Assembly (NCBI RefSeq): GCF_034669705.1
Contig: NZ_JAXMOR010000002.1
Coordinates: forward strand, 182,932-246,931
Source of the DNA: Marinovum sp034669705
Lineage (GTDB): Bacteria > Pseudomonadota > Alphaproteobacteria > Rhodobacterales > Rhodobacteraceae
Reading direction: 5' to 3'
Length of the DNA: 64,000 nt
In this document: in pieces, positions 7,802-15,693 of the stretch
How positions within the stretch are numbered: the stretch's first letter is position 1
Layout: the number at the start of each line of letters is the position of its first letter
Notes under the pieces: generated by a model
The model's database searches: none
What the model was told of the DNA's origin: nothing
What the model saw: the letters and a program-made list of their open reading frames with translations, nothing else
Translations under genes and position numbers: made by a program

Positions 7802-8409
7802 TGCCGGTGCTGGAAACCGCCCTTGGCGGGCTGATCCTCTGGGCCGTGATCGGCTACCTGCTGGGCTCGGTGCCCTTCGGCATGGTCATCGCGCGGGCGC
7901 TGGGGCTGGGCGATCTGCGCAAGATCGGCTCTGGCAACATCGGCGCCACCAACGTGCTGCGCACCGGCAACAAGCCGGCGGCGCTGGCGACGCTGATCCT
8001 CGATTCGTTCAAGGGCGCCATCGCGGTGCTGATCGCCCGCTGGCTGGCAGCCGAGGACGCGGCGCAGCTGGCCGGGCTGATGGCCTTTCTCGGCCATTGC
8101 TTCCCGGTCTGGCTGGGATTTCGCGGCGGCAAGGGCGTGGCCACCTTCCTCGGATTGCTGCTCGGACTGGCCTTTCCGCTGGGGCTGGCGGCCTGCGCCA
8201 CCTGGGTGGTGGGCGCGGCGCTGACCCGGATCTCCTCGGCCTCGGCGCTGCTGGCGGCGGCTCTGGCGCCGCTTTGGGCCTGGCTGCTGGGCTATCCGTC
8301 GATGGTGGTGCTCTGCGCCGTGCTGGCCCTGATCGTCTGGGCCAGGCATCAGGCGAACATCCGGCGGATCCTGAGCGGTGAAGAGCCGCGGATCGGCAGG
8401 AAGCGCTGA
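7801..8409 (+). CDS. plsY: Glycerol-3-phosphate acyltransferase
   Basis: Integral membrane enzyme that transfers the acyl group from acyl-phosphate to glycerol-3-phosphate, the first step of phospholipid synthesis. The 202-residue protein shows the three PlsY signatures in order: LLGSVPFGMVIAR with the serine, GSGNIGATNVLRTGNK, and GFRGGKGVATFLG. Five or so hydrophobic helices are visible. The C-terminus is basic (RHQANIRRILSGEEPRIGRKR) as usual. It is translationally coupled to the pyrC homolog. Confidence 0.97.
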   Translation: MPVLETALGGLILWAVIGYLLGSVPFGMVIARALGLGDLRKIGSGNIGATNVLRTGNKPAALATLILDSFKGAIAVLIARWLAAEDAAQLAGLMAFLGHCFPVWLGFRGGKGVATFLGLLLGLAFPLGLAACATWVVGAALTRISSASALLAAALAPLWAWLLGYPSMVVLCAVLALIVWARHQANIRRILSGEEPRIGRKR

Positions 8410-8540
8410 GGGCCCTTGACCCCCGGACCGGCTCTTGCCTGACGAATGGACAGGATCGATCAGCCGAAAGGATCAATTTTGCGATTCGGAGCGCATGTGG
8501 CAATGTTGAAGCCTCTGATGCCGTTTTCTGGAGCGACAAG

Positions 8541-9005
8541 ATGATCATTCGATCCACGCGACCTGTCACCAGTGTCGTGCAAAACACCCGGAATGTCGAA
8601 GCCATTGCCGAAGGCGATTCCGTAGCACTTTCCGAACAGTCGGATACCGACAGCGAAGCGCAGGCTGTGTTGGACAACTATTCCGAGCTGGATGAAAACA
8701 GAAAGGCAATCGTCCGGTCCGTCATCGAAAAGGCGGATTACAAGTTCGACGACAATTCGGGCGGTGAATTCGTCACTGCCGCGATGGCCGGTCTCGGCGG
8801 CGCGGGTCTCGCTGCCCTGTCGGGCAGGACCGATGTGTTCTCGCTCATCGGTGGCGCGGCCGTGGGCATTGCAGCTGGTTATGGCGGCCACAAGGTGGGT
8901 GCCGCGATCTGGGAGAAGGTGGAAAAGACCGACGGAAAGATTGTCCTGGAGAGCAAGGCAGGACAAATGCCCTCTATCACCGCCTCATGGAGTTTTTCGT
9001 CCTGA
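8541..9005 (+). CDS. Hypothetical protein with a glycine-zipper hydrophobic segment
   Basis: A 154-residue protein not recognised. The first 70 residues are polar and acidic. Residues about 77-120 form a glycine/alanine-rich hydrophobic stretch (GLGGAGLAALSG, then LIGGAAVGIAAGYGGHKVGAAI) like the glycine zippers of outer-membrane proteins, holins or bacteriocins. The tail is polar and ends SITASWSFSS. There is no N-terminal signal peptide. GGAG at 8530-8533 is a good ribosome site. Base use is less G/C-rich than neighbours, and the gene is monocistronic, converging on recR across a hairpin. Confidence 0.65.
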   Translation: MIIRSTRPVTSVVQNTRNVEAIAEGDSVALSEQSDTDSEAQAVLDNYSELDENRKAIVRSVIEKADYKFDDNSGGEFVTAAMAGLGGAGLAALSGRTDVFSLIGGAAVGIAAGYGGHKVGAAIWEKVEKTDGKIVLESKAGQMPSITASWSFSS

Positions 9006-9016
9006 AGCCTTTGGGA

Positions 9017-9043
9017 TGCGGGTCCGGTCAACGCGGACCCGCA
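9017..9043. terminator. Convergent-gene hairpin between 8541 gene and recR
   Basis: Perfect 9-base inverted repeat, tgcgggtcc then ggacccgca, with a 9-base loop. It sits 11 bases after the plus-strand gene and just beyond the recR stop. There is no strong T run on either side, so it may act as an RNA 3'-end stabiliser as much as a terminator. Confidence 0.55.
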
Positions 9044-9048
9044 GGATC

Positions 9049-9642
9049 TCAGAGCGCCTTGCGGGCATTCAGCGCGGCGGTGATGGTGCCGTCGTCGAGG
9101 TAGTCGAGCTCGCCGCCGATCGGCACCCCCTGCGCCAGCGAGGTCAGGGTCACCCGGCCCCCGAGCTGGTCGGCGATGTAATGCGCGGTGGTCTGGCCGT
9201 CGATGGTGGCGTTGAGGGCGAGGATCACCTCGGTGACGCTCTCGGCCGAAATCCGGTCGACCAGCCGCGGGATCGAGAGCTCCTCGGGGCCGACCCCGTC
9301 GAGCGCCGAGAGGGTGCCGCCGAGCACGTGGTAGCGACCCCTGAAGACGCCCGAACGCTCCATCGCCCAGAGGTCGGCCACGTCCTCGACCACGCAGATC
9401 ATGCCGTTGGCGCGTTTCTCGCTGTCGCAGATGTCACAGATGTCATTGGTGCCGATATTGCCGCAGTTCAGGCATTCGCGGGCGCTGGCGGCGACATCGC
9501 TCATCAGGTCGGCCAGCGGCGTCATCAGCAGGCCGCGCTTGCGGATCAGGTGCAGCACCGCGCGCCGCGCCGAGCGCGGTCCGAGGCCCGGCAGCTTGGC
9601 CATGAGCTCGATCAGCGCGTCGATGTCGCGGGTGGCGTTCAC
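9049..9642 (-). CDS. recR: Recombination mediator protein RecR
   Basis: Works with RecO/RecF to load RecA at gaps. The 197-residue protein has the helix-hairpin-helix start (LPGLGPRSARRAVLHL), a four-cysteine zinc finger (C57, C60, C69, C72), and the Toprim domain (ICVVEDVADLWAMERSG, then YHVLGGTLSALDGVGPEEL). It begins with GTG at 9642, overlapping the stop of the TraB-family gene by GTGA. It shares a minus-strand operon with ybaB and dnaX, a conserved bacterial grouping, although a TraB/GumN gene is inserted between recR and ybaB. Confidence 0.97.
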   Translation of the reverse strand: MNATRDIDALIELMAKLPGLGPRSARRAVLHLIRKRGLLMTPLADLMSDVAASARECLNCGNIGTNDICDICDSEKRANGMICVVEDVADLWAMERSGVFRGRYHVLGGTLSALDGVGPEELSIPRLVDRISAESVTEVILALNATIDGQTTAHYIADQLGGRVTLTSLAQGVPIGGELDYLDDGTITAALNARKAL

Positions 9643-10685
9643 GGCCGGGCCTCGCCCGGCAGCGGAATGCGGGTGACGGTAAACCCCTGGTGGCGCAGCA
9701 GCGCCACGAGGCCGGTCTCGCCCGGCAGGTGAAAGCCGCCGACCGCGACGAACACCCCGCCCGCGGCCAGCTCGGCCCGGGCGGTGGCGATGAAGGCCCG
9801 GTTGCGGGCGGTCAGAAGGTGGCGGTTGACCCGGTCGACGGCACCGCCGCCGTCGGCCAGCACCGCGCCCACCACCGCCCGGTCCCAGGCCATCAGCAGG
9901 CCGAGCCTGCCCGAAAGGTAAAGCGCCATCTGGCTGGCGCGCTGCGCCGTGGTCAGACCGGGGTCGAGATAGGCGCCGTAGACATTGAGGAAATCCACCG
10001 CGAAGCCGGCATTGCCGGGCTGGTCGAGATGCCGGTGGATGCGGTCGGCCGGCTCGAGCGGCAGGATGTCCGCGCCCCCGATCTGACCGAGCATCTGGAT
10101 CCGCCCGTCCTGGGTCGGCAGCACGCCGGCCGAGAAATCGTTGCAGGGATCGGAGAGCAGCAGTTCGGCCAGCGCGCCCGGGGTGAGCCGCTCAGGCGCG
10201 CCGCGGCCCCAGCCCAGCCCTTCGGTGCGCAGCCGGATCCAGCCCAGCACCTGCGGGTCGAGCCCGTCGGGCGCCTCGGTCAGCGGCGTGTCGCGGTACC
10301 AGTCGGCGCTGTCGAACTGCGCGTCGAAGGCGGCCCGCGACGGCAGCACCGGGTCGATCTCGAGCGCCACCAGCCGGGCCTCGGCGATGCGCTGCTCGAC
10401 CAGGTCGGGCAGCGCCAGGATGCGCGGATCGGCGGAATGCATCGTGCCCCAGAGGTGCGACACCGCGCCCGAGGGCGCCACCACCCGCCAGAACCGGCCG
10501 GTGGCATGAGCCATCGCGCCGGCCTCGGCCTGCAGCTCTTTGAGACTGGCGGGGGCGAAGGCGGCCTCGTCGAGCCGCGGTTCGGCCACGTCGCAAAGCG
10601 CCCGCGTGGCCCAGTCCTGGGCCTCGAGTGCGGTGCCGCCGAACAGCGCCGCCGCCAGTGCCAAGATGACGCCCCGGCCCGTCAT
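9639..10685 (-). CDS. TraB/GumN family protein
   Basis: About 348 residues. A signal peptide (GVILALAAALFGGTALEA, then QDW) indicates export to the periplasm. The conserved opening SHLWGTMHSADPRI (GT-H motif) and closing VFVAVGGFHLPGETGLVALL (GxxH with the glycine-rich strand) are the TraB/PrgY/GumN signature, which in better-studied members is linked to metal-dependent protease folds. ATG 10685 is preferred; a GTG one codon earlier is also in frame. It lies 4 bases after the ybaB stop and overlaps recR. Confidence 0.85.
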   Translation of the reverse strand: MTGRGVILALAAALFGGTALEAQDWATRALCDVAEPRLDEAAFAPASLKELQAEAGAMAHATGRFWRVVAPSGAVSHLWGTMHSADPRILALPDLVEQRIAEARLVALEIDPVLPSRAAFDAQFDSADWYRDTPLTEAPDGLDPQVLGWIRLRTEGLGWGRGAPERLTPGALAELLLSDPCNDFSAGVLPTQDGRIQMLGQIGGADILPLEPADRIHRHLDQPGNAGFAVDFLNVYGAYLDPGLTTAQRASQMALYLSGRLGLLMAWDRAVVGAVLADGGGAVDRVNRHLLTARNRAFIATARAELAAGGVFVAVGGFHLPGETGLVALLRHQGFTVTRIPLPGEARP

Positions 10686-10689
10686 CACC

Positions 10690-11034
10690 TCAGAACGGCA
10701 GCTTCATGTCTTTGGGCAGGCCCATTTCCTCGGTCAGCCGCGACATCTCGTCCTCGGCCTTCTGGGCGGCGCGCTGCTGGGCGTCCTTGATTGCGGCGAG
10801 GATCAGGTCCTCGACCACTTCCTTGTCGTCACCGTTGAAGATCGACGGGTCGATGTCGAGCCCCTTGAGCTCGCCCTTGGCGCTGGCGGTGGCCTTGACG
10901 AGGCCCGCGCCGCTTTCGCCGGTGACGGTCATGGCGTGCAGGTTGTCCTGCAGCTCGGTCATCTTGGCCTGCATCTGCTGGGCCTTTTTCATCATCCCGG
11001 CCATGTCGCCGAGATTTCCAAGTCCTTTGAACAT
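10690..11034 (-). CDS. ybaB: YbaB/EbfC nucleoid-associated protein
   Basis: A 114-residue DNA-binding dimer usually encoded between dnaX and recR. It starts MFKGLGNLGDMAGMMKKAQQMQ, a methionine-rich helix, and holds the core TASAKGELKGLDIDPSIF and DLILAAIKDAQQRAAQKAEDEM. Length and both helices are normal. Confidence 0.95.
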   Translation of the reverse strand: MFKGLGNLGDMAGMMKKAQQMQAKMTELQDNLHAMTVTGESGAGLVKATASAKGELKGLDIDPSIFNGDDKEVVEDLILAAIKDAQQRAAQKAEDEMSRLTEEMGLPKDMKLPF

Positions 11035-11118
11035 CGGGAACTCCTATCGGGTTGCTTGAGGGTTAGATACGGGCGGCGGTGCCGGTCGGCAAGGGGCGCG
11101 CGTGTGGCCGGTGGCGGC

Positions 11119-11195
11119 GATGGGGGCTCTGCCCCCGGCCTGCGGCCTCCCCCGGAGGTTTATCCGGCAAGATGAAGATCGGGAGCCGCGCCCCG
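11119..11195. repeat. G/C-rich hairpin repeat in the ybaB-dnaX gap
   Basis: gggggctctgcccccgg followed by cctgcggcctcccccgg makes nested hairpins, then a conserved-looking tail ggcaagatgaagatcggg. From general familiarity, similar gene-end elements with a ggcaagatgaag tail recur in Rhodobacteraceae genomes. It lies in the 170-base gap after dnaX on the minus strand and could end dnaX transcription or stabilise its mRNA. Confidence 0.5.
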
Positions 11196-11204
11196 GGGCC
11201 GGCG

Positions 11205-12971
11205 TCAGTCTTCCTCGAAGGGGTCCCATTCGTCCTCGACCTCGGCCAGGGCGTCGGTCTGGGCCTGGGCTTCGGCTTCCTGCGGGGTATGGATGGCGGT
11301 GATCCGCGCCTTGGGAAAGGTGGCGAGCGCGGCCTGGACCAGCGGGTGCTCGGCGGCCTTGGCCTCGAGGGCCAGCCGGTCGGCATCGCGGGTCTCGACG
11401 ATGGTGGGCGCCTCGGCACCGTTGACCAGGGTGACCGCCCAGCGGTTGCCGGTCCAGCGTTGCAGCGCGGTGCCGAGACGCTGGGCGAGATCGGGGGCGG
11501 CGCCCTCGGCCGGGGTGAACTCGATGCGGCCGGGCTGGTAGGCGGCGAGGCGGACGCCGGCCTCGACCTCGACCAGCAGCTTGACGTCGCGGTTCGAGCG
11601 GATCAGCTCGATCACATGCTCGAAGCCGGGGTAGCGGGCCAGCGCCTGGTCGGTGGCCAGGGCGACGACAGCGCTGCCGCCTGAGGCCGAGGGGCCGGAC
11701 GGGCCCGGATGAGTGGGGCGAGCAATCCCCTGGGCGCTGGTCTGGGCGGCGGTCTGGGCATTGGTCTGGCGACCGCCGCCGCCGGTGGGCGGGGTCGGCA
11801 CCGGGGCCTCGCCGAGCTTGCGGATCAGCTCTTCCGGGCTCGGCAGGTCGGCGACATGGGTCAGACGGATCAGCGCCATCTCGGCCGCCATCATCGCGTT
11901 GGGGGCCAGGGCCACCTCCTCGATCGCCTTGAGCAGCATCTGCCACATGCGGCTGAGCGCGCGCATCGGCAGGTCGGTCGCCATTTGTTGGCCGCGGGTG
12001 CGCTCATCCGGGGCGATGGTCGGGTCTTCGGCCGCGCCCGGCGTGATCTTGACCACCGAGATCCAGTGAGTGACCTCGGCGAGGTCGCGCAGCACCGCCA
12101 TCGGGTCGGCGCCATCGGCATATTGCGCCGAGAGCTCAGACAACGCGCCGGCGGCGTCGCCCTTCATCACCAGGTCGAAGAGGTCCATCACCCGGCCGCG
12201 GTCGGCCAGCCCCAGCATGGCGCGGACCTGTTCGGCAGTGGTCTCGCCGGCGCCATGGCTGATTGCCTGGTCGAGCAGCGAGGTGGCATCGCGCGCCGAG
12301 CCCTCGGCGGCGCGGGTGATCAGCGCCAGCGCATCCTCGGCGATCTCCGCGCCCTCCGAGGTGGCGATGCGGCGCAGCAGGCCGATCATGTCCTCGGGCT
12401 CGATCCGGCGCAGATCGAAGCGCTGACAGCGCGACAGCACCGTCACCGGCACCTTGCGGATCTCGGTGGTGGCGAAGATGAACTTCACATGGGCGGGCGG
12501 CTCTTCGAGGGTTTTCAGAAGCGCATTGAAGGCCGATTTCGACAGCATGTGCACTTCGTCGATGATGTAGACCTTGTAGCGTGCGGCCGAAGGCGCGTAG
12601 GCCACGCTGTCGATCACCGTGGAGCGGATATCGTCGACGCCGGTGTTCGAGGCCGCGTCCATTTCCAACACGTCGACATGGCGGCCCTCGGAAATGGCGA
12701 TGCAATGTTCGCAGGCCCCGCAGGGCTCGGTGGTGGGGGCGCCCTGGCCATCGGGGCCGATGCAGTTCATCCCCTTGGCAATGATCCGCGCGGTCGTCGT
12801 CTTGCCGGTGCCGCGGATGCCGGTCATCATGAAGGCCTGGGCGATGCGGCCGGTCTCGAAGGCGTTCTTCAAGGTGCGCACCATGGCGCCCTGACCGACC
12901 AGATCGGCAAAGGTCTCTGGCCGGTACTTGCGCGCCAGAACCTGATAGGCGGGCTGCTGCGGGTCGCTCAT
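11205..12971 (-). CDS. dnaX: DNA polymerase III subunit gamma/tau
   Basis: Clamp-loader ATPase and organiser of the replisome. The 588-residue protein has Walker A GIRGTGKTTTARI (about 51-63), a zinc module with C...CGACEHC, Walker B VYIIDEVHML, sensor FATTEIRKVP, and the SRC arginine finger in VLSRCQRFD. A proline/glycine/glutamine linker (about 380-420) leads to the tau-specific C-terminal domain that ends in an acidic EVEDEWDPFEED. I saw no run of A or T of the kind used for gamma frameshifting in E. coli. Confidence 0.97.
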   Translation of the reverse strand: MSDPQQPAYQVLARKYRPETFADLVGQGAMVRTLKNAFETGRIAQAFMMTGIRGTGKTTTARIIAKGMNCIGPDGQGAPTTEPCGACEHCIAISEGRHVDVLEMDAASNTGVDDIRSTVIDSVAYAPSAARYKVYIIDEVHMLSKSAFNALLKTLEEPPAHVKFIFATTEIRKVPVTVLSRCQRFDLRRIEPEDMIGLLRRIATSEGAEIAEDALALITRAAEGSARDATSLLDQAISHGAGETTAEQVRAMLGLADRGRVMDLFDLVMKGDAAGALSELSAQYADGADPMAVLRDLAEVTHWISVVKITPGAAEDPTIAPDERTRGQQMATDLPMRALSRMWQMLLKAIEEVALAPNAMMAAEMALIRLTHVADLPSPEELIRKLGEAPVPTPPTGGGGRQTNAQTAAQTSAQGIARPTHPGPSGPSASGGSAVVALATDQALARYPGFEHVIELIRSNRDVKLLVEVEAGVRLAAYQPGRIEFTPAEGAAPDLAQRLGTALQRWTGNRWAVTLVNGAEAPTIVETRDADRLALEAKAAEHPLVQAALATFPKARITAIHTPQEAEAQAQTDALAEVEDEWDPFEED

Positions 12972-13111
12972 CGTCGGGGCCTTTCTGTCCTGCGCCGAGG
13001 TCGGCTGTCAGGGTATTGCCTCGCGGGGCAGAGATCCAGTCGCTGTGGGGGGGCCGTCTGGCGCGCCGGGTCTCGGGAACGCCGGGTCTCGGGACCAAGG
13101 GCCGGCGATGA

Positions 13112-13133
13112 GGTCCCGGATCAGGTCCGGGAC
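13112..13133. repeat. Short palindromic repeat
   Basis: ggtcccgga tca ggtccgggac forms a near-perfect inverted repeat in the dnaX-gcrA gap. The same word, with one base changed, occurs at 36314-36335, and a relative at 55600-55621. All three are intergenic. They could be REP-like elements or bidirectional terminators. Confidence 0.6.
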
Positions 13134-13179
13134 GCGGCTGGCGACTGCGCGCGGCCCGCCGCCCCGAAGCGGCCCGGCC

Positions 13180-13770
13180 CTAGCGGCGGCGGTCGCGGCG
13201 CGAGGACATCGGCTGGAAGGCGACGCCGACATGCGCCTCGCAATAGGGTTTGCCCTGCGACACCGGCAGCCCGCAGAACCAGAAATCCTCGGTTGCCGGA
13301 TCGCCGACCGGCCATTTGCAGGTCCGTTCGGTCAGCTCCATCAGGGTCAGGCGCTTGGCCTTCTTCTCGATCTCGTTGACCTTGGCCAGCGCCTCGGGGC
13401 TGATCTCGTTGGCCGAGGGCTGCGGCGGCAGAGGCTGGCCGGCCGGGATGATCTGGCGGCGCGCCGGGGTCGAGGGCTTGGCGGCGGCGGGTTCCTCGGC
13501 AGCGGCCGCGACGGGCTCGGGGCGCGGTTTGACGTCGGCCTTGGGCGCGGGCTTGGCCTTGGCGTCCGGTTTCGGCGCCTTGGCGGGCTCGGGCTTGGCG
13601 GCGGCCGGGCCGGTGCCGGCCCCGGCGCGGTTCGACAGGCCGAGACGATGCACCTTGCCGATCACGGCATTGCGCGTCACGCCGCCCAGCTCCTTGGCGA
13701 TCTGGCTCGCGGACTGCCCCTCGCCCCACATTTTCTTGAGCAATTCGACGCGTTCATCGGTCCAGGCCAT
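13180..13770 (-). CDS. gcrA: Cell-cycle regulator GcrA
   Basis: Alphaproteobacterial regulator that binds sigma-70 and recognises methylated GANTC sites. The 196-residue protein starts with the typical MAWTDERVELLKKMW helix-turn-helix (SASQIAKELGGVTRNAVIGKVHRLGL, residues about 20-45), followed by a long lysine/alanine/proline linker and a C-terminal zinc-like module (CKWPVGDPATEDFWFCG, then PYCEAH) that contacts sigma-70 in Caulobacter. It is divergent from the ABC permease gene. A promoter and a terminator-like hairpin lie in its leader. Confidence 0.96.
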   Translation of the reverse strand: MAWTDERVELLKKMWGEGQSASQIAKELGGVTRNAVIGKVHRLGLSNRAGAGTGPAAAKPEPAKAPKPDAKAKPAPKADVKPRPEPVAAAAEEPAAAKPSTPARRQIIPAGQPLPPQPSANEISPEALAKVNEIEKKAKRLTLMELTERTCKWPVGDPATEDFWFCGLPVSQGKPYCEAHVGVAFQPMSSRRDRRR

Positions 13771-13786
13771 GGATCATCCTTACGAG

Positions 13787-13813
13787 AAAAAGCGGCCTCG
13801 ACAGCGGGCCGCT
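13787..13813 (-). terminator. Terminator-like hairpin in the gcrA leader
   Basis: On the minus strand, AGCGGCC, a 9-base loop and GGCCGCT are followed by TTTTC, the form of an intrinsic terminator. It ends 17 bases before the gcrA ATG (13770). No gene on this strand ends upstream of it, since the next gene is divergent. It would therefore lie inside the gcrA leader and could act as an attenuator. Confidence 0.6.
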
Positions 13814-13835
13814 CTGGGAATTTCTGTGTGGCCCC

Positions 13836-13864
13836 TATTTTAATCACTGGTGGCTGAGTTACAA
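13836..13864 (-). promoter_or_regulatory. Putative gcrA promoter with adjacent GANTC site
   Basis: TTGTAA (13859-13864) and AAAATA (13836-13841) on the minus strand with a 17-base spacer. A GAATC site (13871-13875), the target class of the CcrM methylase, lies seven bases upstream of the -35. Read by eye. Confidence 0.5.
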
Positions 13865-13892
13865 GGCCGCGAATCGTGAGCAGGAGGCAGCC

Positions 13893-14714
13893 ATGAGCGA
13901 GACTGTGCAGGCGGGGACGGCCCCGGAAATGGGCATGCGGCGCTTTGGCCGGGTGAATTGGCTGGGGCTGGCGACGCTGTGCCAGCGCGAGATCCAGCGC
14001 TTTCTCGCGGTCTGGACCCAGACGCTGCTGGCGCCGCTGGTGACCGCGGGGCTGTTCCTGATGATCTTTTCCATCGCCATCGGCCCGCGCCGCGGCGACG
14101 TGATGGGCGTGCCCTTCACCCATTTCATCGCGCCCGGCATCCTGATGATGACGGTGATCCAAAACGCCTTTGCCAATACCTCCTCGTCGATCATGATCTC
14201 CAAGGTGCAGGGCAATATCGTCGACACCCTGATGCCGCCGCTGTCGCCCTTGGAATTGGTACTGGGCTATTTCGCCGGCGGCGTGGTGCGCGGGCTGGTC
14301 GTCGCGCTGGTGATTGCCGCCGGGCTCTGGGCGGTTCTGGGGTTGGGGCTGGCGCATCCGTTCTGGGCGCTGTGTTTCGTCATCCTCGGGGCGGCGTTCC
14401 TGTCGGGCCTCGGCATCATCGCCGGGATCTACGCCCAGAAATTCGACCAGATGGCGGCGATCACCAACTTCATCGTCACCCCGCTGGCGTTTCTCTCGGG
14501 CACCTTCTACTCGGTCGAGGCGCTGCCGCCGGTGCTGCATGAAATCACCCGCTTCAACCCGATGTTCTACCTGATCGACGGCGTGCGGTTTGGCATGATC
14601 GGGGTCTCCGACAGTGCGCCGGTGCTGGGGCTTGTGGTCTCGATCGTTTCGGCGGCGGCGGTGGCCGCGGTGGCCTGGAACATGTTGCGGCGCGGCACGA
14701 GGCTCAAGGCCTGA
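13893..14714 (+). CDS. ABC-2 type transporter permease
   Basis: A 273-residue membrane protein of the YadH/NodJ class with six hydrophobic helices. The conserved ABC-2 region is seen in QGNIVDTLMPPLSPLELVLGYFAGG and LSGTFYSVEALPPVLHEITRFNPMFYLIDGVR. Such permeases export polysaccharide, drugs or lipids together with a separate ATPase. No ATPase is next to it here, so the partner must be encoded elsewhere. ATG 13893 follows GAGCAGGAG, a good ribosome site. Confidence 0.9.
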   Translation: MSETVQAGTAPEMGMRRFGRVNWLGLATLCQREIQRFLAVWTQTLLAPLVTAGLFLMIFSIAIGPRRGDVMGVPFTHFIAPGILMMTVIQNAFANTSSSIMISKVQGNIVDTLMPPLSPLELVLGYFAGGVVRGLVVALVIAAGLWAVLGLGLAHPFWALCFVILGAAFLSGLGIIAGIYAQKFDQMAAITNFIVTPLAFLSGTFYSVEALPPVLHEITRFNPMFYLIDGVRFGMIGVSDSAPVLGLVVSIVSAAAVAAVAWNMLRRGTRLKA

Positions 14715-14758
14715 GCATGGCGCTTGCCTCGCCGCGCGCGCAGGACTAGACCCGCGCC

Positions 14759-15628
14759 ATGTTTGACAACACCGATGACATCCACCCGCTCTTTGCCGAT
14801 GCGCCCTCCTCGACGGAGTTCAAGAAGCTGCGCAAACGCATCGTCCGTCAGACCCGCGAGGCGATCGAGCACTACGGCATGGTCGAGCGTGGCGCGAAAT
14901 GGCTGGTCTGCCTGTCTGGCGGCAAGGACAGCTATACCCTGCTGGCGGTGCTGCACGAGCTGAAGTGGCGCGGGCTCTTGCCGGTCGAGATCCTGGCCTG
15001 CAACCTCGACCAGGGGCAGCCGAATTTCCCGGCGACGGTGCTGCCGGAGTTCCTCGAGAAGATGGGCGTGCCGCATCGGATCGAATACCAGGACACCTAT
15101 TCCATCGTGAAGGACAAGGTGCCGGCCGGCCGGACCTACTGCGCGCTCTGCTCACGTCTGCGGCGCGGCAACCTCTACCGGATCGCCCGCGAAGAGGGCT
15201 GCTCGGCGGTTGTGCTCGGCCATCACCGCGACGACATCCTCGAGACCTTCTTCATGAACCTGTTTCACGGCGGGCGGCTGGCCACCATGCCGCCAAAGCT
15301 GGTCAACGAGGAAGGCGACCTGTTTCTCTATCGCCCGCTGTCCTTCGTCGCCGAGGCCGACTGCGAGAAGTTCGCCAAGGCCTTGAAATATCCGATCATT
15401 CCCTGCGACCTTTGCGGATCTCAGGACGGGTTGCAGCGCCAGCAGGTCAAGCAGATCCTCGACGGCTGGGAGCGCAACAGCCCCGGCCGGCGACAGGTGA
15501 TGTTCCGCGCGCTGATGAACGCGCGGCCCTCGCACCTGCTTGATTCGGGGCTGTTCGACTTTGCCGGGCTAGAGCGAAATTCGGAACAATTCGAGATAAG
15601 TTCCGGGAATGTTCCTGACCTGCGTTAA
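14759..15628 (+). CDS. ttcA: tRNA 2-thiocytidine(32) synthetase TtcA
   Basis: Thiolates C32 in certain tRNAs using ATP and a 4Fe-4S cluster. The 289-residue protein has the PP-loop SGGKDSYTLL, then the cysteine pair TYCALCSRLRRG, the HHRDDILETFFMN motif and the CDLCGSQ region. All catalytic elements are intact. It lies 44 bases after the permease and before the GGDEF-EAL gene. Confidence 0.95.
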   Translation: MFDNTDDIHPLFADAPSSTEFKKLRKRIVRQTREAIEHYGMVERGAKWLVCLSGGKDSYTLLAVLHELKWRGLLPVEILACNLDQGQPNFPATVLPEFLEKMGVPHRIEYQDTYSIVKDKVPAGRTYCALCSRLRRGNLYRIAREEGCSAVVLGHHRDDILETFFMNLFHGGRLATMPPKLVNEEGDLFLYRPLSFVAEADCEKFAKALKYPIIPCDLCGSQDGLQRQQVKQILDGWERNSPGRRQVMFRALMNARPSHLLDSGLFDFAGLERNSEQFEISSGNVPDLR

Positions 15629-15693
15629 CGCATGAGTGACCGGGCGCGGCTAATCCTGAAGCTCTCAGGGGTCAAGCTCGGACGGAACTTCTC

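Noticed and set aside
12972..13179. SRP 4.5S RNA gene next to dnaX
   Set aside because: No GGAAGCAG-type tetraloop region is present in the gap.
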